Shown here: positions 9,638 through 18,596 of the stretch, in pieces
Numbering within the stretch: position 1 is the stretch's first letter
Layout of the letters: each line of letters opens with the position of its first letter
Assembly: GCF_000959365.1 (NCBI RefSeq)
Contig: NZ_CP009555.1
Location: forward strand, 2,232,001-2,296,000
Direction: 5' to 3'
Source of the DNA: Burkholderia oklahomensis C6786
Lineage (GTDB): Bacteria > Pseudomonadota > Gammaproteobacteria > Burkholderiales > Burkholderiaceae
DNA: 64,000 bases
Made by a program: the position numbers and the translations under genes
Notes under the pieces: generated by a model
Told to the model about the DNA's origin: nothing
The model's input: the letters and a program-made list of their open reading frames with translations, nothing else
The model's database searches: none

Positions 9638-11404
9638 ACTGCAAACGGGCTAACACCAATTTGCAATTCTCTTGCTGTCAACGAGCCAGACCAAAATGAT
9701 AATTCACGTGGCGTGCAGCACGTTGACGGGTTGAAGATTAACATGGGTTATTTATAAGTGCAATTCCTTTTCTATTTATTTTTTGGAAAGCGTCATTGTA
9801 TAAATAATTAGGCAATGGTGATAAATCGGTATAAATAGTTAGTCAGAAGTTTTATACGCTCGGGTAGGGATTAAAGACCAATGGGTCATCTGACGTTGAG
9901 GGCTTGATGCTCGTGGACGTTCGGAAAGGCCCCTCTCTGAGGGGCCTGAATGTCGTTTTACATCCGGCGACGTCCGGAATCTGAGATACACACCGATGAG
10001 GACCGCGCGCACGGCGCTACGTTCCTATGCTACTGACCCCGCCAAGGGTCATCAGCAAGCGACTGGCCGCCAAGCCGGTCGCCAAATCGAATCATTCGCT
10101 GCCACGCGCAATGATTCGCACCACCACTCCACCGTTTGCCTTGTCGCCGGCACAGCTCCGTGCAGGATTGACCCCGCACTTCATCGCCGAACCGGCCCGC
10201 TCATACGCTCTCGAGATTTGCGGGTGCGTTAAACCCGTCCCGCTGCGTGCCACCGCAGCGAGCTTCCGAGCGCATTTTGTTTCACTTAGACTATCGTCCT
10301 ACGTTCACGTAGACCGCGACCGCCTCAATCTGGACAACGACACTACGGGCTTTTCCGTCTTTCGGAGGGTCGAACCGGGAAGCACCTCTCTTACTCGCAC
10401 ATGTCGCTTGATGTCCAAATTTTCCGGCATGTTCCAGGCACTGCAGGCCCTAAATCGCACTTTCGCTTTCCAGATAGCACCGTTTGAATAGGCGCATGTA
10501 GAGGTTTAAGCTATCAGCCCGCCCTTAAGCCTCCCGGACGCTACTCCGAGTCACTCTTAGGTCGGCCGACGGGTCTCTCGCACTTGCGAAATCCCGCCGA
10601 GGCATGCTTCACAGCATGCGATAACGCAGCCATCCTCTCTGGCATCGGTTACGCGGATTTCCCGCGTCCCCGAGTCGAGACTCGCACTCGATTTTTCAAT
10701 AGTCAGGGACACCACGACATTTCCTTCGTGGACCCGTTTCGTGCTCGCACCCATTCGTATCAGCGATACATAAGATAAAGCAGTGGGGTTACTCCGGCCA
10801 AAACCGGGATTAGTCCACTGCCTCCCTTTCGCACCCGACGAGCTCCATTACGAGCATCAGGCGCCACAAGGCGTCGCGATTGGCGTCGCGGCAGTCACGG
10901 ACTGCGGTGGAAAGAGGAGGGCGTTGGCGCGCCCCCATCCGAATAAAAGAGGGCGTTGGCGCGCCTTGGCCTGTGCTGACGATGTGTTTTTCGTCTGGCC
11001 TGTCACGTATAGGCACAAGCCGGTAGAGCCCTTCAACTTGAGTGGTGTCGGGTCGCAACGTTCTCGATAGGTATTGCTTGTCCGATGTCGAGGATGCGCC
11101 GGCTGAACCGGGGAAGCTTTTCTTCAGAATAGCCGCGTCCTGCCGTTAGCTAGGTGAGGGTGCGACTACGACTACGGAGCCCGGCAGGATGCGGAATGAA
11201 TTTTGCGGTCTCAGGCGTGATGCCGTTTGTGGCCGCGCAACTGTGTGTTAACCACCACTGACCTGTACGGAAAAGTGCACTACATTAGTTTTGTGCCACA
11301 ATGTGGCCGGATTTTGGTGGGCCTGCACTAGGTTGACTCTATCAAAACAATGGTGCGATAGATTTTCAGAATCGCGTTTCGCCGAGCGAGCCCAGGAGAG
11401 CCAG
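9638..11404. other. 1.8 kb with no convincing gene; AT-rich start and a possible small RNA
   Basis: From about 9660 to 9860 the DNA is strikingly AT-rich. It carries two near-identical 14-mers, GTATAAATAATTAG (9798-9811) and GTATAAATAGTTAG (9829-9842), 31 bases apart. A terminator-like hairpin follows at 9927-9947. Open frames at 10027-10491, 10584-10778 and 10783-11070 (plus) and 10810-11058 (minus) lack recognisable domains and good ribosome sites, so I do not call them. Near 10920-10965 the segment GAGGGCGTTGGCGCGCC is present twice. The function is unknown. Confidence 0.5.
9829..9947 (+). ncRNA. candidate small RNA with its own promoter and terminator (tentative)
   Basis: A TATAAAT box at about 9830-9836 is followed by roughly 90 bases without an open frame and then a GC-rich hairpin (arms 9927-9934 and 9940-9947). 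This is the layout of a small RNA gene. It matches no RNA family I recognise. The exact ends are not known, and the -35 region is unclear in the AT-rich sequence. Confidence 0.25.
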
Positions 11405-11686
11405 ATGAAGCAGCACGACATTCAATCAGACCGTCTTCCCGAGATAGACGATTCCGTGAAGGAATGTGTCAATTTGGGCGAGTGGCTCCTGTTCAAATCT
11501 GAAGCTTCGGCCGGTCATCGAGCAGCCGCTTTTTACCTGAAGACCGGCACGAGCGTTTTTGAACTGAGCGACAGTGGAAAGGTGCTGCACAAGGTTGAAG
11601 ACGGTGCGGACAAGCTCGAAATCGATGAGCTGTTCTATTTTTCGGACATTCGTAAGCCGACCTCTTTGAGCAACATGCGCGTCTAA
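11405..11686 (+). CDS. small unknown protein upstream of caspase-like protease
   Basis: This 93-residue acidic protein has no recognised domain. The ATG at 11405 has a good Shine-Dalgarno (CCAGGAGAG) just upstream, and it precedes the caspase-like gene by 38 bases in the same direction. By position it could be a partner, regulator, inhibitor or substrate of the protease. That is inference, since nothing in its sequence shows it. It has a mixed beta/alpha look (FYLKTGTSVFELSDSGKVLH) and no signal peptide or membrane segment. Confidence 0.65.
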   Translation: MKQHDIQSDRLPEIDDSVKECVNLGEWLLFKSEASAGHRAAAFYLKTGTSVFELSDSGKVLHKVEDGADKLEIDELFYFSDIRKPTSLSNMRV

Positions 11687-11724
11687 GTACGTGCAGGTGG
11701 GCTCTTCAAAACGCCAAAAGAATA

Positions 11725-12618
11725 ATGAGTCTAATTGGGGGCAACACCAGGTGGGTGCTGTTTCTGCCGGCGCGTGCGGACGCTGAGGCGCGGCACGTCC
11801 AGGACCTTGCGTTCGGCGTTATGTGTTTGGAGAAGGCAGGCGTAAGCATTGCCAATATCGACATTTATGTCGATGGGGCAGATAGAGTCTCAATCGAGAA
11901 TTTCATAAAAAGCGGCACCACCTCGCCAGTCACGGTGAAGCAATCGCAGGATTTTTTTCTGGACCAGGCAAAGAACACCCACGAAAGCTTGGTCATGTTT
12001 GTGACGGGACACGGTGGTCTTGAGGGACTTGACGCGGCGCCACCGATAACACCGTATCGATTGCTAAATAGCATCAAATCGTCACCCAACCTGAAGCGGG
12101 CAATCGTTTATCTCGGGCAGTGCTACGCCGGCGTTTTCAACTATATTGGAGCCGGGAGTAAGCCAAATGGCGCTGGTGAGAGCGACCCGGAGGTTATATT
12201 CATCGGTGCCACAAATCTTCACGAGAGCCTAAGTCACCCCACGTCCGAGACTCTCGTAACTGGGCCGCAGAATTGGCCCGCGAATCTGTTCTTGTTGCTT
12301 GCGTTCAAGTGGTTTTCGAATCCGGTAGATGTAGATGGCGACGGAAAAATCACGGTCATCGATTCGTATAAATTCGCCGGTGTTGTCTCGAACGTGGTGA
12401 ACAAGCAATTGAAGGTGCAGGCTTTTCCGAAGACCCTTGTGCTACAGAAGAATTGGTTGGAAGCGAAGGAGATAGACGATAAAAATTCGACGCCGTCCAC
12501 TCAGGCAAGCTTGGACGCAGCGCATACGCTTTACAAGAACCACTTAGAGCTGCAGTACGTCCATCAAGAGTGTTGGATTCTCAACGCTATCCCGTCGCAA
12601 CAAATCGAAGTCAAGTAA
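11725..12618 (+). CDS. caspase-like (clan CD) cysteine protease
   Basis: The 297-residue protein carries the two catalytic elements of clan CD peptidases in the right order and context. One is a histidine in LVMFVTGHGG (H96) after a hydrophobic strand. The other is a cysteine in AIVYLGQCYAG (C133) after the next core strand. These fit the C13/C14 legumain-caspase fold. A later DVDGDGKIT run (202-210) resembles a calcium-binding EF-hand or dockerin loop. There is no signal peptide, so it should act in the cytoplasm. Caspase-like enzymes in bacteria are often effectors of defence systems, and the island context supports that role, but substrate and trigger are unknown. Confidence 0.75.
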   Translation: MSLIGGNTRWVLFLPARADAEARHVQDLAFGVMCLEKAGVSIANIDIYVDGADRVSIENFIKSGTTSPVTVKQSQDFFLDQAKNTHESLVMFVTGHGGLEGLDAAPPITPYRLLNSIKSSPNLKRAIVYLGQCYAGVFNYIGAGSKPNGAGESDPEVIFIGATNLHESLSHPTSETLVTGPQNWPANLFLLLAFKWFSNPVDVDGDGKITVIDSYKFAGVVSNVVNKQLKVQAFPKTLVLQKNWLEAKEIDDKNSTPSTQASLDAAHTLYKNHLELQYVHQECWILNAIPSQQIEVK

Positions 12619-13208
12619 TTGATGACGCTGCTCGGCAGTAATGCCCCGAGGCGCCTTTGCTTAAGGCCGGCACCGACCACGAACTGCTGAGCTCCGCACG
12701 TAAAGCAGCGGCAACCTCGCCTGCGTAGCTTTCTCTCCCAGTCCCATCTTTAGGTGACGATGTGCTTAAAGACCGCGCTGGCTCCGACTTCGCAAGCATT
12801 AGCAAAGCGCCTCGCTTCTGCTCACTGAAGGCGCTGCTTACTCGTTCCGTTTGACACAATCTCAGGCCCAAGCCAACCCGACGCTTGCAGCTTCTTTGTC
12901 GGTACGCAAAGGACACTTGCAAGGGGCGCTGCAATCTCTGACCATGCTCGCCTCAGATGGAAGCAATGCTAGCGTATTGATTTACAGGGAGAAACGGCCG
13001 TAGACAGGTTCAGCCAGCGGCGTAGACACAATTAATCGACGTCCACATGCGCGGCGTGAAATTTTGTTACCTAAGGGTCGCCTGTCCACGCTCTCAACTT
13101 GTTAACATCAAGGCACTGCTGCCATGGCGCCGGTCGCGCCGCATGGTGTTCGGACCAGCCGTGTGTCCCCAAGGCTCGACTTAAAACTAAAGAAAAAGTC
13201 CAACGATA
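12619..13208. other. 590-bp stretch without a supported gene
   Basis: An antisense open frame at 12611-12934 overlaps the caspase gene end and has low-complexity Ser/Arg/Ala composition and no domain, so it is not called. I see no clear terminator, RNA or repeat here. The last 60 bases hold the leader of the M48 gene. Confidence 0.5.
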
Positions 13209-13862
13209 GTGAAGCCACTCACGTGTTGTGTCGCGCTCGCCACCGCAATGCTGACCATGCCGGCCAGGGCGGATGTCAGCGGCAACGCAAGCAACGCCCT
13301 CTTCATCGCAGGTCAGTATTGCGATGACACATGGCGCGCGCTGTCAAAGGTCGCGATTGCTCCGGAAGACCCCGATGTCGAGCGGGCAGAGAGCATCGCG
13401 AACCGCTTGGCCGCTGCTTTGGGCAATGGTCCTTGGCGCGTCATTGTTTTTTCGTATCCGAATGTCGGCTGGCCCGTTATGGCGCTTTTGGGCAACCGCA
13501 TCTTGGTCTCCAAGGATTTTATCGACGACAGCAATGACGACGAACTCGGATTTGTCTTTGCCCACGAGATGGGGCATGTCGTGCTTGGGCACCTGCCGCA
13601 GCGCTACGCAGCACTCATAGCCGACGCCGGTGGAGACGTTACGCGCTGGACGCAGGTGGTCCGTTACGCAAGCCAGGAATGGCCGCTATATCGGCGGGAG
13701 GAGTTCGAGGCTGACCGGTATGGTTTCGTGCTCGCGGCCAAGGCTGGGTTTGACGCCAGCGCTGGCGCCCACACCGCGCTCCTGCATCTCACGCCAGACC
13801 CGCAGCACCCGACAGCAGATGAGCGCCTGTCGGCGCTCGGGCTGAGCACGGTCCGCAACTAG
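13209..13862 (+). CDS. secreted M48-family zinc metalloprotease
   Basis: A signal peptide (residues 1-21, ending PARADV) precedes a compact M48 catalytic domain. The zinc motif is H119-E120-MG-H123 in FAHEMGHVVLGH, and the third ligand is probably E167 in EFEADRYG. The start is GTG at 13209. At 217 residues it is shorter than typical BepA/LoiP enzymes and lacks TPR repeats. It is likely periplasmic. The lipoprotein at 16099 looks like a degenerate member of the same superfamily. Confidence 0.82.
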   Translation: MKPLTCCVALATAMLTMPARADVSGNASNALFIAGQYCDDTWRALSKVAIAPEDPDVERAESIANRLAAALGNGPWRVIVFSYPNVGWPVMALLGNRILVSKDFIDDSNDDELGFVFAHEMGHVVLGHLPQRYAALIADAGGDVTRWTQVVRYASQEWPLYRREEFEADRYGFVLAAKAGFDASAGAHTALLHLTPDPQHPTADERLSALGLSTVRN

Positions 13863-13876
13863 ACGCTCCGCACAGC

Positions 13877-14455
13877 TCAGTCAGCGTTTGGAGTCGGCCG
13901 TGTGAATGGGTCGATGTCCACGAGGTAGGAGAGACGGGCGGCTTGTGCGTGGTCCTGTCGCGCAACTGCCTTGATGTACCGGTACCAGACCGCAGGCATA
14001 CCGCAGGTCATAAACTCGCAGAACCAGACAGGGTCTTCTAGGTATTTTTTAACGTACAGGCCATATCCATCCAGACGGAGCCACAGGGCATGCATGGCAT
14101 CGGCATCCTCGAGCAAGTCGATGTCGTACCCGAATAGCCTGAAATAGGCGCGTGCCCGTTCGTGCTCGGCGACGTACCACAGGTACTCACGCCCGTCGTC
14201 ATCGACCACGATGTCGTTCGGAAACTCAAAATCCAGCAGTTGGAGCACGGCCTCTCGCGTGCGGCTGCTAATCGCTGCTCCGGGTTTGAACCTCACGGGT
14301 CGCGAGAGTGCGTTCCACCGGTCGTCGGGCGATAGGGTGGTGGCAGATGGACGAGGTTTTGCAGTCTGTACGGACAACGGCCGCACAGCGTTGGGAGCCG
14401 TAGGAGGAAATGCCTTTACGCGTCTGAACGCAGCGAGTTCGATTACGGTGCCCAT
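13877..14455 (-). CDS. unknown protein
   Basis: This 192-residue protein has no domain that I recognise. The ATG at 14455 is preceded by a good AAGGAAA Shine-Dalgarno. A longer frame to 14638 would run through the promoter region shared with the divergent gene at 14640. The N-terminus is basic and Pro-rich and probably flexible. The C-terminal two-thirds look folded, with many aromatic residues (REYLWYVAEHERARAYFRLFGYD). It is convergent with the M48 gene, with only 14 bases between stops. Confidence 0.65.
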   Translation of the reverse strand: MGTVIELAAFRRVKAFPPTAPNAVRPLSVQTAKPRPSATTLSPDDRWNALSRPVRFKPGAAISSRTREAVLQLLDFEFPNDIVVDDDGREYLWYVAEHERARAYFRLFGYDIDLLEDADAMHALWLRLDGYGLYVKKYLEDPVWFCEFMTCGMPAVWYRYIKAVARQDHAQAARLSYLVDIDPFTRPTPNAD

Positions 14456-14605
14456 CTTGTTTCCTTGTTGTGTTTTTCGAGCGGGGGAGAGATTGTACGC
14501 ATGTTCTGTCCCTTTGTCGATTTCTGTTGCGAGTGTCAGGCGGTCCGCCGGGGCGTCCAGGGAATAACGCCGCATACCCCGGTCCGAATAAAAATGGTCC
14601 CTATA

Positions 14606-14633
14606 TTTTTCATCCCAACACTGAGATGAAAAA
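14606..14633. promoter_or_regulatory. inverted repeat in divergent promoter region
   Basis: TTTTTCATC (14606-14614) and GATGAAAAA (14625-14633) form a 9-bp inverted repeat separated by 10 bases. It lies between the divergent genes starting at 14455 and 14640, next to the second start codon. A dimeric repressor operator is plausible. Confidence 0.45.
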
Positions 14634-14639
14634 CGCAAT

Positions 14640-14996
14640 ATGAAAAAAACGCAAACCCCGCCGCTCTGCGAAGCATTCGCCGATATTCCCGGCGCCCAGG
14701 CCGCGTGGCGGCTATTTGAAGCATGCCGGCATCAGGGGGGCAGCACCAGACCCATCGCCGCATTTCTGGTCAGTCTGCACAACGCCCAATTCGCGTGTCC
14801 TGATGCGTATCTGCTCTGCCGTCGAATCGACGATGCGCACTTCGACGATGTAATCGCTGTGATGCAGTGGTTCAGGCAGGGCCAGCCTCGCGGCTTTGAC
14901 CTGTACTACATTTTTGGCTCAGCTGGCCCCGCACCCGTCTTGGACCTGATGGAGAGATTTGGCATGTTGCCGAGGCGACGGCCCAAGAAGGCCTAG
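14640..14996 (+). CDS. unknown protein, DUF7673-like
   Basis: This is a 118-residue soluble protein. The segment STRPIAAFLVSLHNAQ followed by ADs-like acidic and hydrophobic helices resembles the DUF7673 family of small proteins common in proteobacterial integrative elements, whose function is unknown. The assignment is from memory of the pattern and is tentative. Translation starts at the ATG at 14640, just after the inverted repeat, with no strong Shine-Dalgarno. Confidence 0.5.
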   Translation: MKKTQTPPLCEAFADIPGAQAAWRLFEACRHQGGSTRPIAAFLVSLHNAQFACPDAYLLCRRIDDAHFDDVIAVMQWFRQGQPRGFDLYYIFGSAGPAPVLDLMERFGMLPRRRPKKA

Positions 14997-15110
14997 TCGC
15001 GCCTCGCCCGAAGTCGGTGCCGGCGTGGGTCTGTGTTTCGAACCTTCGCCAGCTATTCCTATACATCATGTGGCCGGCTTTCTCCGCCGCCGCATTTCAC
15101 TGGAGCAGTT

Positions 15111-15218
15111 ATGGTCAAGTGGTCGTACACCGAAGTGGTGCTCGTTATCGTCCTCGCGTTTTTCGCCGGGTACACGGTGGGGCGTCTGCGCGCACTTTTC
15201 AAGGCATCGAGGCGGTGA
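15111..15218 (+). CDS. 35-residue single-pass membrane protein
   Basis: This small gene encodes a short N-terminus, one hydrophobic helix (EVVLVIVLAFFAGYTVG) and a basic tail (RLRALFKASRR). That pattern predicts a membrane peptide with its C-terminus in the cytoplasm. TGGAGCAG lies upstream of the ATG at 15111. It could be a toxin-like or regulatory small membrane protein, but nothing else supports a function. Confidence 0.5.
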   Translation: MVKWSYTEVVLVIVLAFFAGYTVGRLRALFKASRR

Positions 15219-15280
15219 CTATACGTAATAAGCTGACCGGTTTTTTTCGGTCGCCGATAACCAGACAAGGACAATTAATC

Positions 15281-15466
15281 ATGAACTCATATTTGGTAAC
15301 CACGACACACGAGGACCCCGAGTACCGCGTGATTGGCGTTCACGCCGACTATCTCGATGACGCTATCGCGCGCCTTGAGCACATTCCTGAGCTCAAGGGC
15401 CATAAGGTTCGCATGGCGCTTGCTGTTCCATGCGAGGACCTGAGCAGGCTCCCTCATGTGGTCTGA
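15281..15466 (+). CDS. small unknown protein (61 residues)
   Basis: The ATG at 15281 follows a good Shine-Dalgarno (CAAGGACA). The sequence has two short beta-like segments around a helix (YLDDAIARLEHI) and no recognised domain. It follows the small membrane protein gene in the same direction. Confidence 0.5.
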   Translation: MNSYLVTTTHEDPEYRVIGVHADYLDDAIARLEHIPELKGHKVRMALAVPCEDLSRLPHVV

Positions 15467-15654
15467 TGCGCTTCCGGCGAGTGTTCGATAACGAAGTGAA
15501 TTCGCGGACGTGATGGAGATACGTCCGTGCGGCTCAACGCCGCCTTATTGCCTCCCTCCCCGGGAGGCAACTTTTTGGCTGGACGGCTTGCTGCAGCACG
15601 CGAGCACGCATATAGTCGACAAGAGCAATCAAAAAAACGAAAAAGGAGGTCGCC

Positions 15655-16029
15655 GTGAACATGCTGCGACGGGTCGCAATCGTGGCTGTCCCTGTCGGCG
15701 TGCTACCGCTGCTCGGTACGATATGCATTGCGTGGTTCAACGACCATCCGGCAACCCTTCCTGCTTTCGTCCAGTCGGTGCGTTATTGGCAGGCATTCCT
15801 GTGGGCTGGTAGTACCTTCATGGCGTATATGGTGACGTTCGCCTACCTCGTGAGAACCGGTCGCATTGTGGTCGTGGCGGGAGACGGTGACGAGATACCC
15901 GAGGTGGCGGGACATACAGTCGGGTCGGAAATTGGAATACATCCGGTGACCGGAAACATGACGGTCAATGGTATTGACGTCATGACGGGCTTCTCCGTAG
16001 CAGACTATCCGTCGTCGACGTTCGATTAG
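15655..16029 (+). CDS. small inner-membrane protein, unknown function
   Basis: This 124-residue protein has two hydrophobic helices (VAIVAVPVGVLPLLGTICIAW and FLWAGSTFMAYMVTFAYLV) and a soluble C-terminal half containing GSEIGIHPVTGNMTVNGID. The GTG start at 15655 is preceded by AAAGGAGGT, an almost perfect anti-SD match, so it should be translated strongly. The C-terminal segment looks like a short beta-rich domain. I recognise no family. Confidence 0.6.
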   Translation: MNMLRRVAIVAVPVGVLPLLGTICIAWFNDHPATLPAFVQSVRYWQAFLWAGSTFMAYMVTFAYLVRTGRIVVVAGDGDEIPEVAGHTVGSEIGIHPVTGNMTVNGIDVMTGFSVADYPSSTFD

Positions 16030-16098
16030 GTCGGTGGTCTGGTGGCCGTTAGCGGAGCATGGCTGCGGCATTTGCAGGGCCGCCGCCATTCTTGGTTG

Positions 16099-17307
16099 CT
16101 ATTGGGCAGAGGCCGCAGCCACGTCCTTTGTTCCAGCTTGCGTCATATCGGCTGTAGCGTGATGGTTCTGTGCCGTTGGCTCTTGCGGATTCTCGGGTAG
16201 GGATGCAACCAGTTGATTAATTTGCTCGAGCCGGTGTTCGTCGAAGAGCAGGCCGTTATGTACTGCGCCGGCCTGTACTAGCCGCAGTTGCAGTTCAAGG
16301 CCAGTGCGGGGGTCCATGCCGAGCTTGCTCATCCGCTCGAATGCCCACTTGTCCGCCCGGTCAAAAACAGTCGAAGCGACCCAGTTGACCCCGTGCAGGG
16401 TGGCAGCGTTCGCCGTTGCTTTTGCAGTGGCCTGGGCAATAATGCCCGGAGCCTCGGCGGCGGCGATATGGGAGAATGCGCTGGCCAGCGAAGCGCCCGC
16501 CGCAGCGGCTGCGTTACCTGCTGCGCCGCCTGCGCCCATCGTTGCCCCCGAAAGAATGGACCCTGCCAACATCTTGGCCGCCTCCACCGTGTATGAGTAG
16601 GTCTTCATTCGGCCGCCGCCTTCTTCCGACAGACCCTGCGTCCAAAGGACAATCCACTCTGCCTCAGCCGGCGTCAGATTCACCGCACCGACTTCGTCAG
16701 GGAAAAGCACAACGTCCCAGTGGTAGTACTGGTCGTTCCCGTGCTTTCCAGGATTGAACAAAGACAGATGTCCGCGACACGCCTGGACGGGTGTAACGGT
16801 GACGCTTTCGCCGGCCGCCGTCTTCAGGTTGAACGGTTTCCCGTCTTCCCGAAGCTCGCTGAGCTCCCTAATCATCTTCATTGCGTTGTCGGATTTGTAG
16901 CCATCCAGCTCCGAAATGATTGCGCCGGGTTGAATCGGAAAGCCCGGCGTTGTTGCGATTACGCGCAGGTGCTCGTCAATGCCGGCGACGCGGACCAAGG
17001 CTACCCGCATGTTCGAATCGCTTTCGCCATACGACGTCGCGGCCTCGAACGGGACCTCCCATGTCTTTGAGCAATCCGGGTCGTGCAGCGCGGCCGAAGC
17101 GTTCACTGCCGGGCGCAGTGCCTGTTCGCCCACCACGTAGTTGCGCACCTGCGTCGTCAGGGCATCGTCCAGCTTACGCCCATCGTCGACTGTGTATGTT
17201 GTCGCGCAACCGGCGACCATTGCAGCCGATATGGTGCACGCGCCTAGCGCGAAGAACCTGTTTTTTATTTGCGTAGTGCGCGCGGCAGTCAGCGAATTCA
17301 GTTTCAT
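16099..17307 (-). CDS. lipoprotein resembling an M48 protease but lacking the zinc motif
   Basis: The 402-residue protein has a signal peptide with lipobox VAG-C34. Residues 120-175 resemble a PDZ-like segment (PGAIISELDGYKS...ESVTVTPVQAC), as found before the catalytic domain of some M48 peptidases. Where HExxH is expected there is AEAEWIVLWTQGLSEEGG (about 214-231). The later part (DKWAFERMSKLGMDPRTGLEL) still resembles the region with the third zinc ligand. I infer a catalytically dead relative anchored in the outer membrane, possibly linked to the active M48 gene nearby. A Gly/Ala-rich hydrophobic stretch lies at 245-275. Confidence 0.55.
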   Translation of the reverse strand: MKLNSLTAARTTQIKNRFFALGACTISAAMVAGCATTYTVDDGRKLDDALTTQVRNYVVGEQALRPAVNASAALHDPDCSKTWEVPFEAATSYGESDSNMRVALVRVAGIDEHLRVIATTPGFPIQPGAIISELDGYKSDNAMKMIRELSELREDGKPFNLKTAAGESVTVTPVQACRGHLSLFNPGKHGNDQYYHWDVVLFPDEVGAVNLTPAEAEWIVLWTQGLSEEGGGRMKTYSYTVEAAKMLAGSILSGATMGAGGAAGNAAAAAGASLASAFSHIAAAEAPGIIAQATAKATANAATLHGVNWVASTVFDRADKWAFERMSKLGMDPRTGLELQLRLVQAGAVHNGLLFDEHRLEQINQLVASLPENPQEPTAQNHHATADMTQAGTKDVAAASAQ

Positions 17308-17435
17308 GGAATTGTTCTAGTTGCGCATATTGTCTGATGGGCGACGGACAAGGACACGACCTTGGCACAGTTTACTTAGGGCCGCCGCGCTCGACCGTCC
17401 ATCGTCGCGTGGTGCGGATTGTCGCCAGTGAGGCG

Positions 17436-18491
17436 TTATTCGCCGTAGACGAGGCGCTTGTCGAGCACCGGCCGTTGCGGCTGCCCGCCGAAGAATTCGG
17501 CGGATGCATAGCCGGGCGGATAGATGTACTCGATGGGTACCCACTGTGCGTTGCCGATACCTGGAAGCGCAACTGCCACTTCAACCGACGTGCCTCTGAC
17601 CTCGAGAACACGGCCAAAATTCGTTTCGGAACCCGGGCGCAACGAGCGCCGCAGGGCAGCCGCCCTTTGCTCGATAAGGGCCTTGTTGGCGTTCATACGG
17701 GTCAATGCGATATCACGCGCTCGGGCGGTGTAACCCTTCGGGTCATACATTCCAGAGCTCAGGTAGCCGCCGTATAGCTGCACGAACGTGTCATAGCACT
17801 CGGTCGTATTTCGCTGTACGCAGGCGAGCCAGCGCGCTTCATATTCGCGTTCGCGCCGTGCGTTCTGGAAGTCCTGCCCACGACGCATTGCATCGAACAG
17901 GTCTGAATGGGCAACGAGGTCCCGGATGGCGTCTGGGTCAATCTCGTAGCGAATCGTACCCCCCGCGCCAGGCCGAGCAGCGGCGCCCAACGTCACGGTG
18001 TCCGCGACGGCGTCAGCGACATCTGCCCCGCGTGGGCGAACGAGTCGGCTTGCGCAGCCGTTGGTGACTCTGACGTTGCCCCTCCATATGGGGTTGCACA
18101 TGCCGTTGCCAGTATGGTCAAAGCCGCCGAATGAACGCTGCTCGGCGATATTCTCGACGGCCGGATGTGCGAGCGAAATCTGCAATGGGCTTGAGGGGCC
18201 CGCCAGGCGGTGGACCCGCAGTACCTCCTGCCGGTCGTTCTGCGCATACAAGGGCGAGCCGTTCAAATCCTCGACCTTCCAGTTGCCTGCTGGCTGCTGC
18301 TCGAGCAGGACATAGAGGCCGTCGGTATGCGGCCAGAATGCGATGGCCTGAAATTTCTCGGTAGCACCGGACGACCCGACCGGAGCGCTGCCGGAACTGT
18401 TGACTGTGGAACAGCCCGCCAGTAAGGCGGCACCGTAAAAGATGATTGCCGCCGAAGGGCGAAGCCTGGTGAGAAGTGAAGTACTTTTCAT
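17436..18491 (-). CDS. lipoprotein, unknown function
   Basis: This 351-residue protein starts at the ATG at 18491 with a signal peptide and lipobox LLAG-C27. The rest is soluble, with a helical charged segment near QDFQNARREREYEARWLACVQ and a C-terminal beta-rich part (RVLEVRGTSVEVAVALPGI). No family is recognised. It is followed 128 bases later by the M48-like lipoprotein on the same strand, so the two may act together at the outer membrane. It is divergent from the XRE regulator at 18666. Confidence 0.6.
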   Translation of the reverse strand: MKSTSLLTRLRPSAAIIFYGAALLAGCSTVNSSGSAPVGSSGATEKFQAIAFWPHTDGLYVLLEQQPAGNWKVEDLNGSPLYAQNDRQEVLRVHRLAGPSSPLQISLAHPAVENIAEQRSFGGFDHTGNGMCNPIWRGNVRVTNGCASRLVRPRGADVADAVADTVTLGAAARPGAGGTIRYEIDPDAIRDLVAHSDLFDAMRRGQDFQNARREREYEARWLACVQRNTTECYDTFVQLYGGYLSSGMYDPKGYTARARDIALTRMNANKALIEQRAAALRRSLRPGSETNFGRVLEVRGTSVEVAVALPGIGNAQWVPIEYIYPPGYASAEFFGGQPQRPVLDKRLVYGE

Positions 18492-18596
18492 TGATTTGAC
18501 GGTGATTTTCTTGTTGATTGCTCGTTGCTCACGCCCCCGGACGCACGCCGAATGTTGCTGGAGCCACCGGGCGGCTATCAATGGTAGATATATCGG

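Noticed and set aside
9638..10030. Retron-like RNA locus
   Set aside because: The AT-rich start and hairpin would fit a small RNA, but there is no reverse transcriptase gene in the neighbourhood.
10027..10491. 154-codon plus-strand frame in the island
   Set aside because: No domain, no ribosome site and a composition like random translation. Kept only as part of an unexplained region.
10557..11070. Short open frames (10584-10778, 10783-11070 plus; 10557-10754, 10810-11058 minus)
   Set aside because: They overlap on opposite strands, start at weak sites and show no known motifs. Evidence is not enough to choose one.
12611..12934. 107-codon minus-strand frame after the caspase-like gene
   Set aside because: Overlaps the protease gene end and has Ser/Arg/Ala low complexity without a recognisable domain.
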